Shown: positions 1-5,390, counted from the first letter of the stretch. The stretch: DNA of 10,212 nt from Gemmatimonas sp. UBA2094 (GCA_002331565.1 DCZC01000235.1:1155-11366); one strand, 5' to 3'. Notes: a model not told the origin generated them from the sequence alone. Program-made: numbers and translations.

Positions 1-347
1 AGGATCCCCAGTTCAAACAACCGCCGATACAACACGCGCGGGGCGTTGAGATACACCGACTTCGTGGCAGGGGCGAGATCGATGCGCGCCGATAACCACG
101 CTTTGAAGCGGACCAAGGTCGCGGGGTCGTGCTGCTCCTGGTGGTCCCGAACCCAACCCGCAAACACGGGGATCGCACGCAGGTAGGTGGTGCGGGTGGA
201 TGCCTTGAGGTCGGTGTTGGTAAACACCCGTTCGGCGATCGCTTCCAGCGGCAGGGCACCCCAATCAGACCGCGCCGCGGCATGCAGGGGTCTTGGGTCC
301 TCAGTGCGGGACGAGCGGTTAATAAAGGGGGATGGAAAATCCGACAT
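1..347 (-). CDS. Tyrosine recombinase / phage integrase, N-terminal part (runs off left edge)
   Basis: Reading the minus strand from ATG 347-345 gives an open frame of 115 codons that leaves the window at base 1, so the C-terminal catalytic domain is not visible. An in-frame TGA shortly upstream leaves this ATG as the first start, and GGA lies just before it. Residues about 35-115 look like the helical core-binding (SAM-like) domain of XerC/D and phage integrases: TRTTYLRAIPVFAGWV, then LVRFKAWLSARI, then TKSVYLNAPRVLYRRLFELG. That domain clasps the DNA, while cleavage needs the missing half. The gene points away from the HUH gene and lies on the same strand as the complete recombinase further right, so this region carries two recombinase genes. 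It may be intact beyond the edge or a fragment. The fold assignment is an inference from pattern recognition. Confidence 0.72.
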   Translation of the reverse strand, partial: MSDFPSPFINRSSRTEDPRPLHAAARSDWGALPLEAIAERVFTNTDLKASTRTTYLRAIPVFAGWVRDHQEQHDPATLVRFKAWLSARIDLAPATKSVYLNAPRVLYRRLFELGI

Positions 348-393
348 TTCCGTGCGCTGGGGGGGAAATCAGCACCCAAAAGAGGGCGACCCC

Positions 394-422
394 TTGACTT
401 TGTAATAGTAATACGATATTAT
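394..422 (+). promoter_or_regulatory. Sigma-70-like promoter within an AT-rich operator-like patch
   Basis: TTGACT (394-399) and TATTAT (417-422) are separated by exactly 17 bp, a near-consensus housekeeping promoter pointing toward the HUH gene. The spacer contains GTAATA twice in tandem (402-413) and the small palindrome TAATA-CGA-TATTA (409-421), which could be a repressor site overlapping the -10 box. The patch stands out sharply against GC-rich flanks. The predicted leader to the HUH start is about 220 nt, unusually long, so the untranslated region may have its own function. It could also drive a short leader peptide. Confidence 0.55.
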
Positions 423-447
423 TATAATACTGATTTTTATAAATACA

Positions 448-467
448 AGGGTCAGGTACAGGGTCAG
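448..467 (+). repeat. Two AGGGTCAG direct repeats, 12-bp period
   Basis: AGGGTCAG occurs at 448-455 and again at 460-467, immediately downstream of the promoter patch. A regularly spaced pair suggests a binding site for a dimeric regulator or a replication/recombination protein. Two copies are few, so the functional reading is only inference. Confidence 0.35.
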
Positions 468-567
468 CGATTGCTGTGCCTGATGTGGAACGCGCGCATG
501 GCGCGGAATGTCGAACGGATTCAATGACGCGGCAGAGGCATTGCGGATGGGAGGCATGTTGGCACGC

Positions 568-587
568 ACCAAGGAGGGATCCTTGGT
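568..587. repeat. Perfect 8-bp inverted repeat (hairpin) upstream of the HUH gene
   Basis: ACCAAGGA and TCCTTGGT form complementary arms around the 4-base loop GGGA. The hairpin ends 62 bp before the start of the HUH-type gene and has no U-tract, so it is not an intrinsic terminator. Replication origins of HUH initiators are commonly small hairpins with the nick site in or beside the loop, often close to the rep gene. That makes this a candidate origin or nick site, but by position only. Confidence 0.4.
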
Positions 588-649
588 TGCATCGTCATAT
601 CCATACCCGACACAACGCACAAACCGATGCCGTCGAATGAGGACTACAC

Positions 650-1198
650 ATGGAATTGATACGTGAAAGCTTGATACACCAGCGCCTGAAGGATCAGGAC
701 TGGTTTCGCGACCAACAACGCGAACACGCGCTCGTCGCAGCACTACGCATGCAGCGCGATACCTTTCAATACTGCACGACCATCACGTTTCGACAGGCGA
801 TCCCACTTGGTGACGCGGTCGTCTTGATTCGTAAAGCACTGCGGCAGATTGAACACAAAACGGGGCAACATATCAAGCATTTTGTATCGCTCGCCTTGAC
901 GCAGAATCGTCAGTGGCAGGATCGGGATATAGACGTTTCCGAGAATACTGATCTCATTGCTCACTGGCACGCGCACGCGATGCTGTCAGGAATTCCAGAG
1001 ACGCTTTCTGTCGACCATGTCGCAGGAATCTTCTGGGAGGCGGGTTGCGGACACACGCTGCTTCAGCGGTACGACGGGCACGATGCAGCACTGACCTATC
1101 TCGTTGATGCGAGCATTGGCAATCGCGTCGGCAAGCTGCAATTCACCAACGACCGCACGATTCGCACGCAGCTCGCTCGCGCAGGGCAGCTGATCTAA
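650..1198 (+). CDS. HUH-superfamily Rep-like protein (putative rolling-circle initiator)
   Basis: This 182-residue protein carries the three motifs of HUH endonucleases in order. They are a TTITF strand (residues 43-47), HWHAHAML (105-112) supplying the metal-binding His-hydrophobic-His, and a candidate nucleophile Tyr150 in ALTYLVD. A W-x-x-G element (residues 129-132) between motifs II and III is also common in Rep proteins. Such enzymes nick one DNA strand and stay joined to its 5' end, starting rolling-circle replication, transfer or transposition. ATG 650 is preceded by GAGGA at 639-643 with 6-nt spacing. Motif III usually continues Y-x-x-K; here Lys is replaced by Asp153, so activity is uncertain. 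There is no helicase domain, and the length is at the short end for Rep proteins. It lies between two tyrosine recombinase genes and is convergent with the complete one. A relaxase-like or inactive homologue is the alternative. Confidence 0.6.
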   Translation: MELIRESLIHQRLKDQDWFRDQQREHALVAALRMQRDTFQYCTTITFRQAIPLGDAVVLIRKALRQIEHKTGQHIKHFVSLALTQNRQWQDRDIDVSENTDLIAHWHAHAMLSGIPETLSVDHVAGIFWEAGCGHTLLQRYDGHDAALTYLVDASIGNRVGKLQFTNDRTIRTQLARAGQLI

Positions 1199-1275
1199 CG
1201 GGACGGGAAGCAAGAAGCACACACGAGCAAGTACGGCGGGTCGAAGCGTGCCACGATCAGACAACCAGTGATGCG

Positions 1276-2475
1276 CTATTCAACCCCGAGCAGCTCATCG
1301 ACCAAATGCTCTGCGCGAGGGTTCCAAATGCGTTCGCCTGTCGCACGTGGGGTGCGGCGCTGATGAGCGAGCCACCGCTTTAAGGCGTTCGCGTCGTGGT
1401 CGAGTTCCGCCTTGGTGGGTTCGCGTGACTGATAGAGCGAAGTCATATCGCGCGTCCCATGTCCCAGGTAGTACGAGAGACGTGAGCGCGGAATGCCTGC
1501 TTCCTCGAACCAAATCGATGCCGTGCGTCGGAAATCTCGAGTACGCACAGGCGTGGGTGGATCCAGCGCCTCTAAGCGCTGGTGCAGACCATGTGGCGAA
1601 CGCGCACACGGGCTTAACCAGGTCACGTGGGGGATGAGACGCGTGGCGTTTGCCGTCTTTACCCCCTTAATGCGAAGATGACCTGTAGTCTTGTCCCGTT
1701 CCCACAAGCCTCGTGAAAACTCGGTTGGTCGAATTCCCGTAAGCACCATGAAGAGGATCCATGAGCGATAGTCGGTCGGCGCATCTGGCGTGGTGTTTGA
1801 TCCACGCGTCGAATTAACCCGTGACAACAGCTCCGTAAGATCATGCACCGTGGGAAGTGGTTGATGCTTTCGCCTACTGGTTGCCTTCAGGCGTTGTATG
1901 CCGACCAGTCGACGAAACGTATGTGATTCTTCGTCATACCCGAGATGATGGCGCAAAAAGACGAGCAGGTGCGTGCGCGCTTGATTGAATGCTTCCGCTT
2001 TGCCTTCGCCGTGATAGCGCGCGCGCATGCGTCGCAGCACCTCTGGGAGATCACGAATAGGGGTTTTCGCATCAATGAGCTCCAGGGACTCTAATCGCTT
2101 CAGCAGACCCAAACGGTTGCGCTGCGTCGAGGCGGACAACCCGCTTTGCTTGACCCACGACGCAAACAGTTTACAGAAGGGATCGTGGATGTGTGCTTCA
2201 ATGAAGTTGACGCGTCCCTTTTGGTAGTCGATGAACGCATCAAGCAGGCGCACCTTGCCGCTTTTAATCAGCGTCAGGCGTGTGGCATCACGCTGCGCGT
2301 CGAGTGCCTTCAGCATCAGCTTGATGTCCTTCACCGTCTCGAGCGCATTCCGCTGATTTGGAAACACGCCAGACGCTTTGTAGATCCGACCCACGCTCTT
2401 GGTAACGACGTCGATGGTGTAGCTGCCCACTTCAACCCACGCATCTCCTTGGCGTGCACGTGCGCGTGATGGCAT
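1276..2475 (-). CDS. Tyrosine recombinase (phage-type integrase), full length
   Basis: This 399-residue protein begins at ATG 2475-2473 with GAGGA just upstream. It reads as an N-terminal arm-binding-like region (about 1-90), a helical core-binding domain (about 95-200) and a catalytic domain (about 205-375). Catalytic residues are visible: R249 in LTGIRPTE, K273, R316 in RDFRRT, H339 in YYLGHG and the nucleophile Y348. Spacings of 24 (R to K), 23 (R to H) and 9 (H to Y) match the XerD layout. The usual His of the HxxR box is Arg313, a variant seen in some integrases. These enzymes integrate and excise elements at att sites through a 3'-phosphotyrosine intermediate. The iteron-rich segment directly upstream is where arm-type sites would be expected. 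The gene is convergent with the HUH gene, separated by 77 bp. Active recombinase is likely; its target site is inferred separately. Confidence 0.9.
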   Translation of the reverse strand: MPSRARARQGDAWVEVGSYTIDVVTKSVGRIYKASGVFPNQRNALETVKDIKLMLKALDAQRDATRLTLIKSGKVRLLDAFIDYQKGRVNFIEAHIHDPFCKLFASWVKQSGLSASTQRNRLGLLKRLESLELIDAKTPIRDLPEVLRRMRARYHGEGKAEAFNQARTHLLVFLRHHLGYDEESHTFRRLVGIQRLKATSRRKHQPLPTVHDLTELLSRVNSTRGSNTTPDAPTDYRSWILFMVLTGIRPTEFSRGLWERDKTTGHLRIKGVKTANATRLIPHVTWLSPCARSPHGLHQRLEALDPPTPVRTRDFRRTASIWFEEAGIPRSRLSYYLGHGTRDMTSLYQSREPTKAELDHDANALKRWLAHQRRTPRATGERIWNPRAEHLVDELLGVE

Positions 2476-2512
2476 TCATCCTCGGCAGGCGATCAGAAAT
2501 TCGGGTGCAATG

Positions 2513-2787
2513 ATTACGTGAAATATTACGTGAAAACGGTAGTTCGTGCGAGTGGCACGATGGCGCAATAGGCGCTATACTCAAGCATCACGGCGCCATA
2601 CATAAATGGTCCGAAACGATTATGAGACAGCAGGTTACGTTCATTCTATGCGGTTACGTGATACAGGCAGAATGAGTCGTTGGCGACCATCAGATGTGAT
2701 CAAGTACAAGAAGCTGGTGCGCTAGCGGTTTTCAGATGGAGAGAGCCTGGCAAGGTCTGGGGATTACGGGACTTGTTACGGGACTTT
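2513..2787 (+). repeat. Six co-oriented TTACG-type iterons (candidate arm-type or iteron sites)
   Basis: TTACG occurs at 2514, 2526, 2635, 2654, 2764 and 2776, all on the plus strand. The first pair is a tandem 12-bp repeat, ATTACGTGAAAT then ATTACGTGAAAA. The middle pair shares GGTTACGT. The last pair is TTACGGGACTT twice, again with a 12-bp period. Spacing is 12, 109, 19, 110 and 12, close to symmetric. A 5-mer should appear about 0.3 times on one strand of this length by chance. The site lies directly upstream of the recombinase gene and flanks one copy of the 30-bp repeat, as lambda-type arm sites flank an att core. Binding by a Rep protein or repressor is the alternative. Confidence 0.6.
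2698..2727 (+). repeat. 30-bp imperfect direct repeat, copy A (candidate att site)
   Basis: It matches copy B at 3854-3883 at 27 of 30 positions, sharing the exact 15-base run CAAGAAGCTGGTGCG. Read on the plus strand, both copies end a frame with codons for K-K-L-V-R followed by TAG. Here the frame could start at ATG 2672, giving a 17-residue peptide. Integrative elements often recombine at the 3' end of a gene and leave such duplications. Position between iterons and next to the recombinase supports an att role, but it could also be a dispersed intergenic repeat. Confidence 0.5.
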
Positions 2788-2835
2788 CCCTCGCTCAGCT
2801 CTGCAACGGCGATGGTAGGTAGGCGGTCACAAACG

Positions 2836-2874
2836 AAACGGCGCTGCTCGGAATCGAGCGGCGCCGTTTTTTTT
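2836..2874 (+). terminator. Strong intrinsic terminator
   Basis: A 15-bp stem pairs AAACGGCGCTGCTCG (2836-2850) with CGAGCGGCGCCGTTT (2855-2869) around loop GAAT, with one G-T wobble. It ends in eight T residues (2867-2874). No plus-strand gene precedes it nearby. It may belong to a gene displaced by element insertion, or it may insulate the DUF6090-like gene from the mobile region. Confidence 0.85.
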
Positions 2875-3082
2875 CGGCAGCTCGTCGGCGAATTATGCTG
2901 GTCATGCTGGTTGACGTTCGGTCAAACTCGAACGATGTCTTGCGGACGGAATGATGCGGCGGGACTATAGGGTGGGGCAGCTCGTCGCGGCGCATGGAGT
3001 AGTATCCGCCCCGGGAGCCGAGGTGTCGTAGAGACGTTCACGCGTAAACTTCAAACGCACGCATAACCTTTGAGGCTCGACG

Positions 3083-3784
3083 ATGGAAATTCACAAGCCA
3101 AAATTTGTCAAAGGCCTTGCCCTAGAAGTCTTCGTGATTGTTGTCGGTATCAGTCTGGCGATCACTGCGGAACGCCTGGTTGAAGCGGCGCGAGATGCGA
3201 GCGAAGCCAAGCGGGTGATGACGCGCATGATTGTTGAACTGGCGCGCGACAGCAGTGATTTGGCGCTGAACATCGAGTATCTGATACGGGCGGAAGTATC
3301 AGACAGCCTGCTAACGGAATGGTCACGAGGGAGAATAGAGCTGGATAGCGACTCCATTTCGGTCCACGCCAGCAATTCTTTGCTCTATACTTGGTTCGCG
3401 AGCAGTACGGCTGAAATCGAAGCGCTGAAGAGTTCGGGCAAGCTTCACCTCATCGAAAACGAAGAGTTTCTTGTCAAGCTCCTGCGACACTATGATCGTT
3501 ATTCAGACTTTGACATCGCACGGGCATGGGCAGAGCGCGCCTCTCTGCAATTGCTCGATTTGTATCAGCGAAACACCAGCATGACCACTCCACAGCCGCC
3601 AGCACAGCCCTGGTACCAAATGGACGGCGTACAGCTCGGTAGAAATTTGCGCGGCAATCAGTTGCTGGAGAATTATCTGCAACACAAGAAGTACATCGAC
3701 CTTGAGATCCTCAGGAGAACACGATTGGCTTTGGCGCGTGCGGGTGCGTTACTCGCTGAACTGCGCTCCGAAAGGGGTTACTAG
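3083..3784 (+). CDS. DUF6090-like single-pass membrane protein
   Basis: The 233-residue product has one N-terminal membrane segment (about residues 11-29, ALEVFVIVVGISLAIT) followed by a long, charged helical domain. That resembles DUF6090-type proteins, whose opening is typically E-x-x-x-V-x-x-G-I-x-x-A before an acidic/basic helix. The later segment AEIEALKSSGKLHLIENEE also fits that family's pattern of a short S-G-x-L-x-L-I-x-N-x-E motif. Function is unknown; the bulk probably faces one side of the inner membrane. ATG 3083 is preceded by TGAGG at 3071-3075. The gene stands alone, between two strong terminators and between the two copies of the 30-bp repeat, so it could be passenger cargo. 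The family assignment is moderately sure. Confidence 0.7.
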   Translation: MEIHKPKFVKGLALEVFVIVVGISLAITAERLVEAARDASEAKRVMTRMIVELARDSSDLALNIEYLIRAEVSDSLLTEWSRGRIELDSDSISVHASNSLLYTWFASSTAEIEALKSSGKLHLIENEEFLVKLLRHYDRYSDFDIARAWAERASLQLLDLYQRNTSMTTPQPPAQPWYQMDGVQLGRNLRGNQLLENYLQHKKYIDLEILRRTRLALARAGALLAELRSERGY

Positions 3785-3853
3785 AAAACGCCGCTAAGAA
3801 GCCGTAATTGCGGGGGCGCCACACATTCGCGCGCCAACCAAGAAGCCGTACCG

Positions 3854-3883
3854 GATCAGGTCCAAGAAGCTGGTGCGGTAGCG
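3854..3883 (+). repeat. 30-bp imperfect direct repeat, copy B
   Basis: This is the partner of copy A at 2698-2727, with three mismatches. The in-frame reading here is longer: an open frame from 3798 ends K-K-P-Y-R-I-R-S-K-K-L-V-R and TAG at 3879-3881, with no ATG start. It looks like the detached 3' end of a gene, followed 9 bp later by an intrinsic terminator. A shorter repeat, AAGAAGCCGTA, occurs at 3796-3806 and 3840-3850 just before it. This fits a gene-end fragment left by insertion, but chance coding is possible. Confidence 0.45.
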
Positions 3884-3890
3884 AGATACG

Positions 3891-3930
3891 ACAACGCCCG
3901 ATCGAACCAGTTCGATCGGGCGTTGTGTTT
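3891..3930 (+). terminator. Intrinsic terminator, 16-bp perfect stem
   Basis: ACAACGCCCGATCGAA (3891-3906) and TTCGATCGGGCGTTGT (3911-3926) pair perfectly around loop CCAG, followed by a short GTTT tail. It lies about 107 bp after the DUF6090-like stop and directly after copy B of the 30-bp repeat. It may serve that gene or a former gene whose end is copy B. The weak U-tract lowers certainty of efficiency. Confidence 0.75.
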
Positions 3931-3998
3931 CGGCTCCCCCGGCGATGGCACCCACCGGCGCGGGACGTTCGGTGGCAGGCCTCTGCGCGTCCGGTACG

Positions 3999-4034
3999 TC
4001 ACCCACCGCGTAGGCTCAGCGGCCGCGTGGGTGA
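3999..4034 (-). terminator. Hairpin downstream of the secreted-protein gene
   Basis: TCACCCAC-C-GCG (3999-4010) pairs with CGCGTGGGTGA (4024-4034) with one bulged base. It starts 8 bp beyond the stop of the minus-strand gene at 4042. It has no U-tract on that strand, so it could be a weak terminator or an mRNA 3'-end stabiliser. Confidence 0.35.
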
Positions 4035-4041
4035 TCCGCGG

Positions 4042-4404
4042 TCATTCGATGATCGCCGTCGGACGCTTGTTCTCGTACTTCAACGTGATCTTCGACGCCT
4101 TGCAGAGATTCAGCTCCTCCCACTCCACATGGTCTCCGTCCTTGTCCGTCACCCGCAGGTCCCACGAACAGGTGGTCTCCTTGCGGTCAAATTTGATGTC
4201 GACGGACTCGTTGTTCTGGAGCACGTCCTCCTCCATGATGTCGTCACCCCAGACGTCCGAATCGGACGGCGAAACGTACACGTGGGTCACCGTGATTCCC
4301 GTCTTGTTGACGAGGGTGAAGTCCAGGGGGTTGGGTGCGGCAGGGCGCGACGGGGCGATCATCGTCACGAGGAGGGCCGCAGCAACGAGTGTCGTCTTGA
4401 TCAT
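4042..4404 (-). CDS. Small secreted protein of uncharacterised family
   Basis: The 120-residue product starts with a Sec-type signal peptide (about residues 1-22: K near the start, then LVAAALLVTMIA). The mature domain is beta-rich and acidic, with two cysteines, C79 and C101, that could form a disulfide. The segment LVNKTGITVTHVYVSPSDSDVWG and the later C-x-W-D-L-R / D-G / L-C pattern resemble a bacterial secreted family often mislabelled in databases as argininosuccinate lyase. No enzyme active site is evident. ATG 4404 lacks a clear Shine-Dalgarno; a GACCGA-AATCC-TCGGTC palindrome sits 34 bp upstream (4438-4454). It is divergent from the lipoprotein gene to the right. The gene is real by signal peptide and codon bias; its role is unknown. 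Confidence 0.75.
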   Translation of the reverse strand: MIKTTLVAAALLVTMIAPSRPAAPNPLDFTLVNKTGITVTHVYVSPSDSDVWGDDIMEEDVLQNNESVDIKFDRKETTCSWDLRVTDKDGDHVEWEELNLCKASKITLKYENKRPTAIIE

Positions 4405-4771
4405 GGGCGGGAGAGTCGGGGACGAGAGAGAAGGTTCGACCGAAATCCTCGGTCAGCAAAATAGAGTCCGTGCAGGGAGGAATCGCAAGAACAGGCCCCG
4501 GTGGCTGCGCCCAGAGGCTTCGTGTGTCGATTACCCCTGCGCCGCGAGGGACACGGCGGGTCGATTCCGTCCCTCGCCACTGAACATCAAATACTTCCGC
4601 GAGTTGGTCGGAAAAAGGGGAGACCAGCTTCCTCGTATGCGTGGACCCGAAGGTCTTCACGATTGACAAACGCGTGTCGCGGAGGTCGTTTCTGGGAGGC
4701 CGCCACCCATCAGGGTGCGCGGCTGCATGATGTGCCCCCTCCGATCCTTCCACGTTCCAGGAGATTGCTGA
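4405..4771. other. 367-bp divergent intergenic region with a tRNA-3'-like fragment
   Basis: No convincing gene is seen; longer frames through it are shadows. It contains a GACCGA palindrome (4438-4454) and a 9-bp inverted repeat GCGAGGGAC / GTCCCTCGC (4544-4552 and 4569-4577). The right arm of that repeat overlaps a segment resembling the end of a tRNA. A TTGACA hexamer (4663-4668) has no good -10 box at the right distance, so promoters here remain unresolved. Confidence 0.45.
4554..4578 (+). pseudogene. tRNA 3'-end-like fragment (T-arm plus acceptor strand)
   Basis: The segment can be read as a T-stem GGCGG / CCGTC (one G-U pair) around a 7-base loop GTCGATT. The canonical loop is TTCGATT. 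It is followed by a 7-base acceptor strand CCTCGCC and discriminator A. CTGA then replaces CCA. I find no matching 5' acceptor (GGCGAGG) or D/anticodon arms in the preceding 100 bases, so no full tRNA exists here. Integrases commonly target this part of tRNAs and leave such fragments at the far end of islands. Chance resemblance is quite possible. Confidence 0.33.
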
Positions 4772-5257
4772 ATGATCCGTCACATGCGCGTGTTTACGTT
4801 GGCGGCCTTGATGCTCGCCTGCCAGGCCCCCGCCTCGACGCCGGCCGCTCCCGCAGATGCGACCGCGGATATCGCGGCAATGAACAGCAAGTTCGGTGCG
4901 GCGGTGACGGCGAAGGATGCCGCCGCCATCGCGGCGCTCTACGCGGAGGACGCCGTGCTGCTGCCGCCCAATGCCCCCGCCGTGAAGGGGCGTGCCGCCA
5001 TTCAGGCGTACTGGCAGGCCTTCTTGGACTCGGGCGTCACCAACGGGACGCTCACGTCCTCGGAAGTCACCAACACGGATACTGACGCCACGGAAGTCGG
5101 TACCTGGGTGATCAAGGCCCCCGACGGCAGCGTCGCGGACAACGGCAAGTACATCGTGTGGTGGAAGAAGGGCGCCAATGGTTGGCAGTTCCACCGAGAC
5201 ATCTTCAATTCCGATCGTCCGGCGGCGCCAGCGGCACCCGCCGCACCGGCCAAGTAA
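4772..5257 (+). CDS. NTF2-like (SgcJ/DUF4440-type) lipoprotein
   Basis: The 161-residue protein has a short lipoprotein-like signal with Cys17 (LMLAC, a relaxed lipobox), a Pro/Ala-rich linker, then an NTF2-fold domain at about residues 33-147. Family features are visible: the opening helix IAAMNSKFGAAVTAKDAAAI, the strand ALYAEDAVLLPPNAP, G-R-A-A-I-x-x-Y-W, and the closing K-Y-I-V-W-W-K and W-Q-F-H-R-D-I-F-N-S. Such domains bind small ligands or act as ketosteroid-isomerase-like proteins, but the substrate is not predictable here. The tail is an Ala/Pro repeat (PAAPAAPAAPAK). ATG 4772 has AGGAG at 4759-4763 with an 8-nt spacer, which favours it over the Met four codons later. It is monocistronic, ending in a strong terminator. 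It is probably anchored to a membrane facing the periplasm. Confidence 0.88.
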   Translation: MIRHMRVFTLAALMLACQAPASTPAAPADATADIAAMNSKFGAAVTAKDAAAIAALYAEDAVLLPPNAPAVKGRAAIQAYWQAFLDSGVTNGTLTSSEVTNTDTDATEVGTWVIKAPDGSVADNGKYIVWWKKGANGWQFHRDIFNSDRPAAPAAPAAPAK

Positions 5258-5260
5258 GCA

Positions 5261-5300
5261 GGCAAAAGGCGCCCCTCGATTGCGAGGGGCGCCTTTTGCC
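5261..5300. terminator. Bidirectional intrinsic terminator, 18-bp perfect stem
   Basis: GGCAAAAGGCGCCCCTCG (5261-5278) and CGAGGGGCGCCTTTTGCC (5283-5300) pair perfectly around loop ATTG. The TTTT run lies in the distal part of the stem and the complementary AAAA run gives U-tracts on both strands. It sits 3 bp after the lipoprotein gene's stop. Confidence 0.85.
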
Positions 5301-5342
5301 TCTGCGCTCGTCTCACGCCGCTCGTTACACCGCAGTCCAAGT

Positions 5343-5375
5343 GCCCCGTACCACTCACCTGGTACGGGGCGTTTT
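5343..5375 (+). terminator. Second intrinsic terminator in tandem
   Basis: GCCCCGTACCA (5343-5353) pairs with TGGTACGGGGC (5360-5370) around loop CTCACC, followed by GTTTT. Only 42 bp separate it from the previous terminator and no gene lies between. It may back up the first, end a lost or tiny transcript, or insulate the next gene. Confidence 0.75.
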
Positions 5376-5390
5376 CCGTACATCCATTGC

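Larger units (their letters stand above)
348..649. other. Divergent intergenic region with AT-rich promoter/operator patch and hairpin
   Basis: This 302-bp stretch separates the minus-strand recombinase fragment from the plus-strand HUH gene. It holds a promoter-like AT-rich patch (394-445), a direct repeat of AGGGTCAG at 448-455 and 460-467 (12-bp period), and a perfect inverted repeat at 568-587. Two short frames (524-639, 37 codons; 547-663, 39 codons) end at or just past the HUH start. They have no recognisable product, so I do not call them genes. Confidence 0.55.
2476..3082. other. 607-bp non-coding region: iterons, candidate att core, terminator
   Basis: No convincing gene lies here. 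It holds six TTACG-type direct repeats (2513-2787), one copy of a 30-bp repeat (2698-2727) and a strong intrinsic terminator (2836-2874). A small palindrome TTGAC-GTTCG-GTCAA sits at 2911-2925, and the rest is the upstream region of the DUF6090-like gene. The 96-codon frame at 2680-2970 runs through the terminator and is judged non-coding. The recombinase promoter must also lie here, but I see no clear -35/-10 pair. Confidence 0.6.

Noticed and set aside
129-527. 132-codon plus-strand frame
   Set aside because: It lies antisense to the recombinase fragment, crosses the AT-rich promoter patch, and has no domain-like content.
369-743. 124-codon minus-strand frame
   Set aside because: It overlaps the promoter, the hairpin and the HUH gene start; the run of Ile/Tyr is just the AT-rich patch translated.
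2672-2725. 17-residue frame ending in K-K-L-V-R at repeat copy A
   Set aside because: It is too short to call a gene, with only a weak purine stretch before the ATG. It is noted only as part of the repeat analysis.
2680-2970. 96-codon plus-strand frame after the recombinase
   Set aside because: It contains copy A of the repeat, two iterons and the whole terminator stem-loop, and has no recognisable motif.
2876-2987. 12-bp repeat GGCAGCTCGTCG at 2876 and 2976
   Set aside because: A few exact 12-bp matches are expected by chance in 10 kb, and no further similarity surrounds the two copies.
4500-4580. A complete tRNA gene
   Set aside because: No 5' acceptor strand, D-arm or anticodon arm can be found ahead of the T-arm-like segment.
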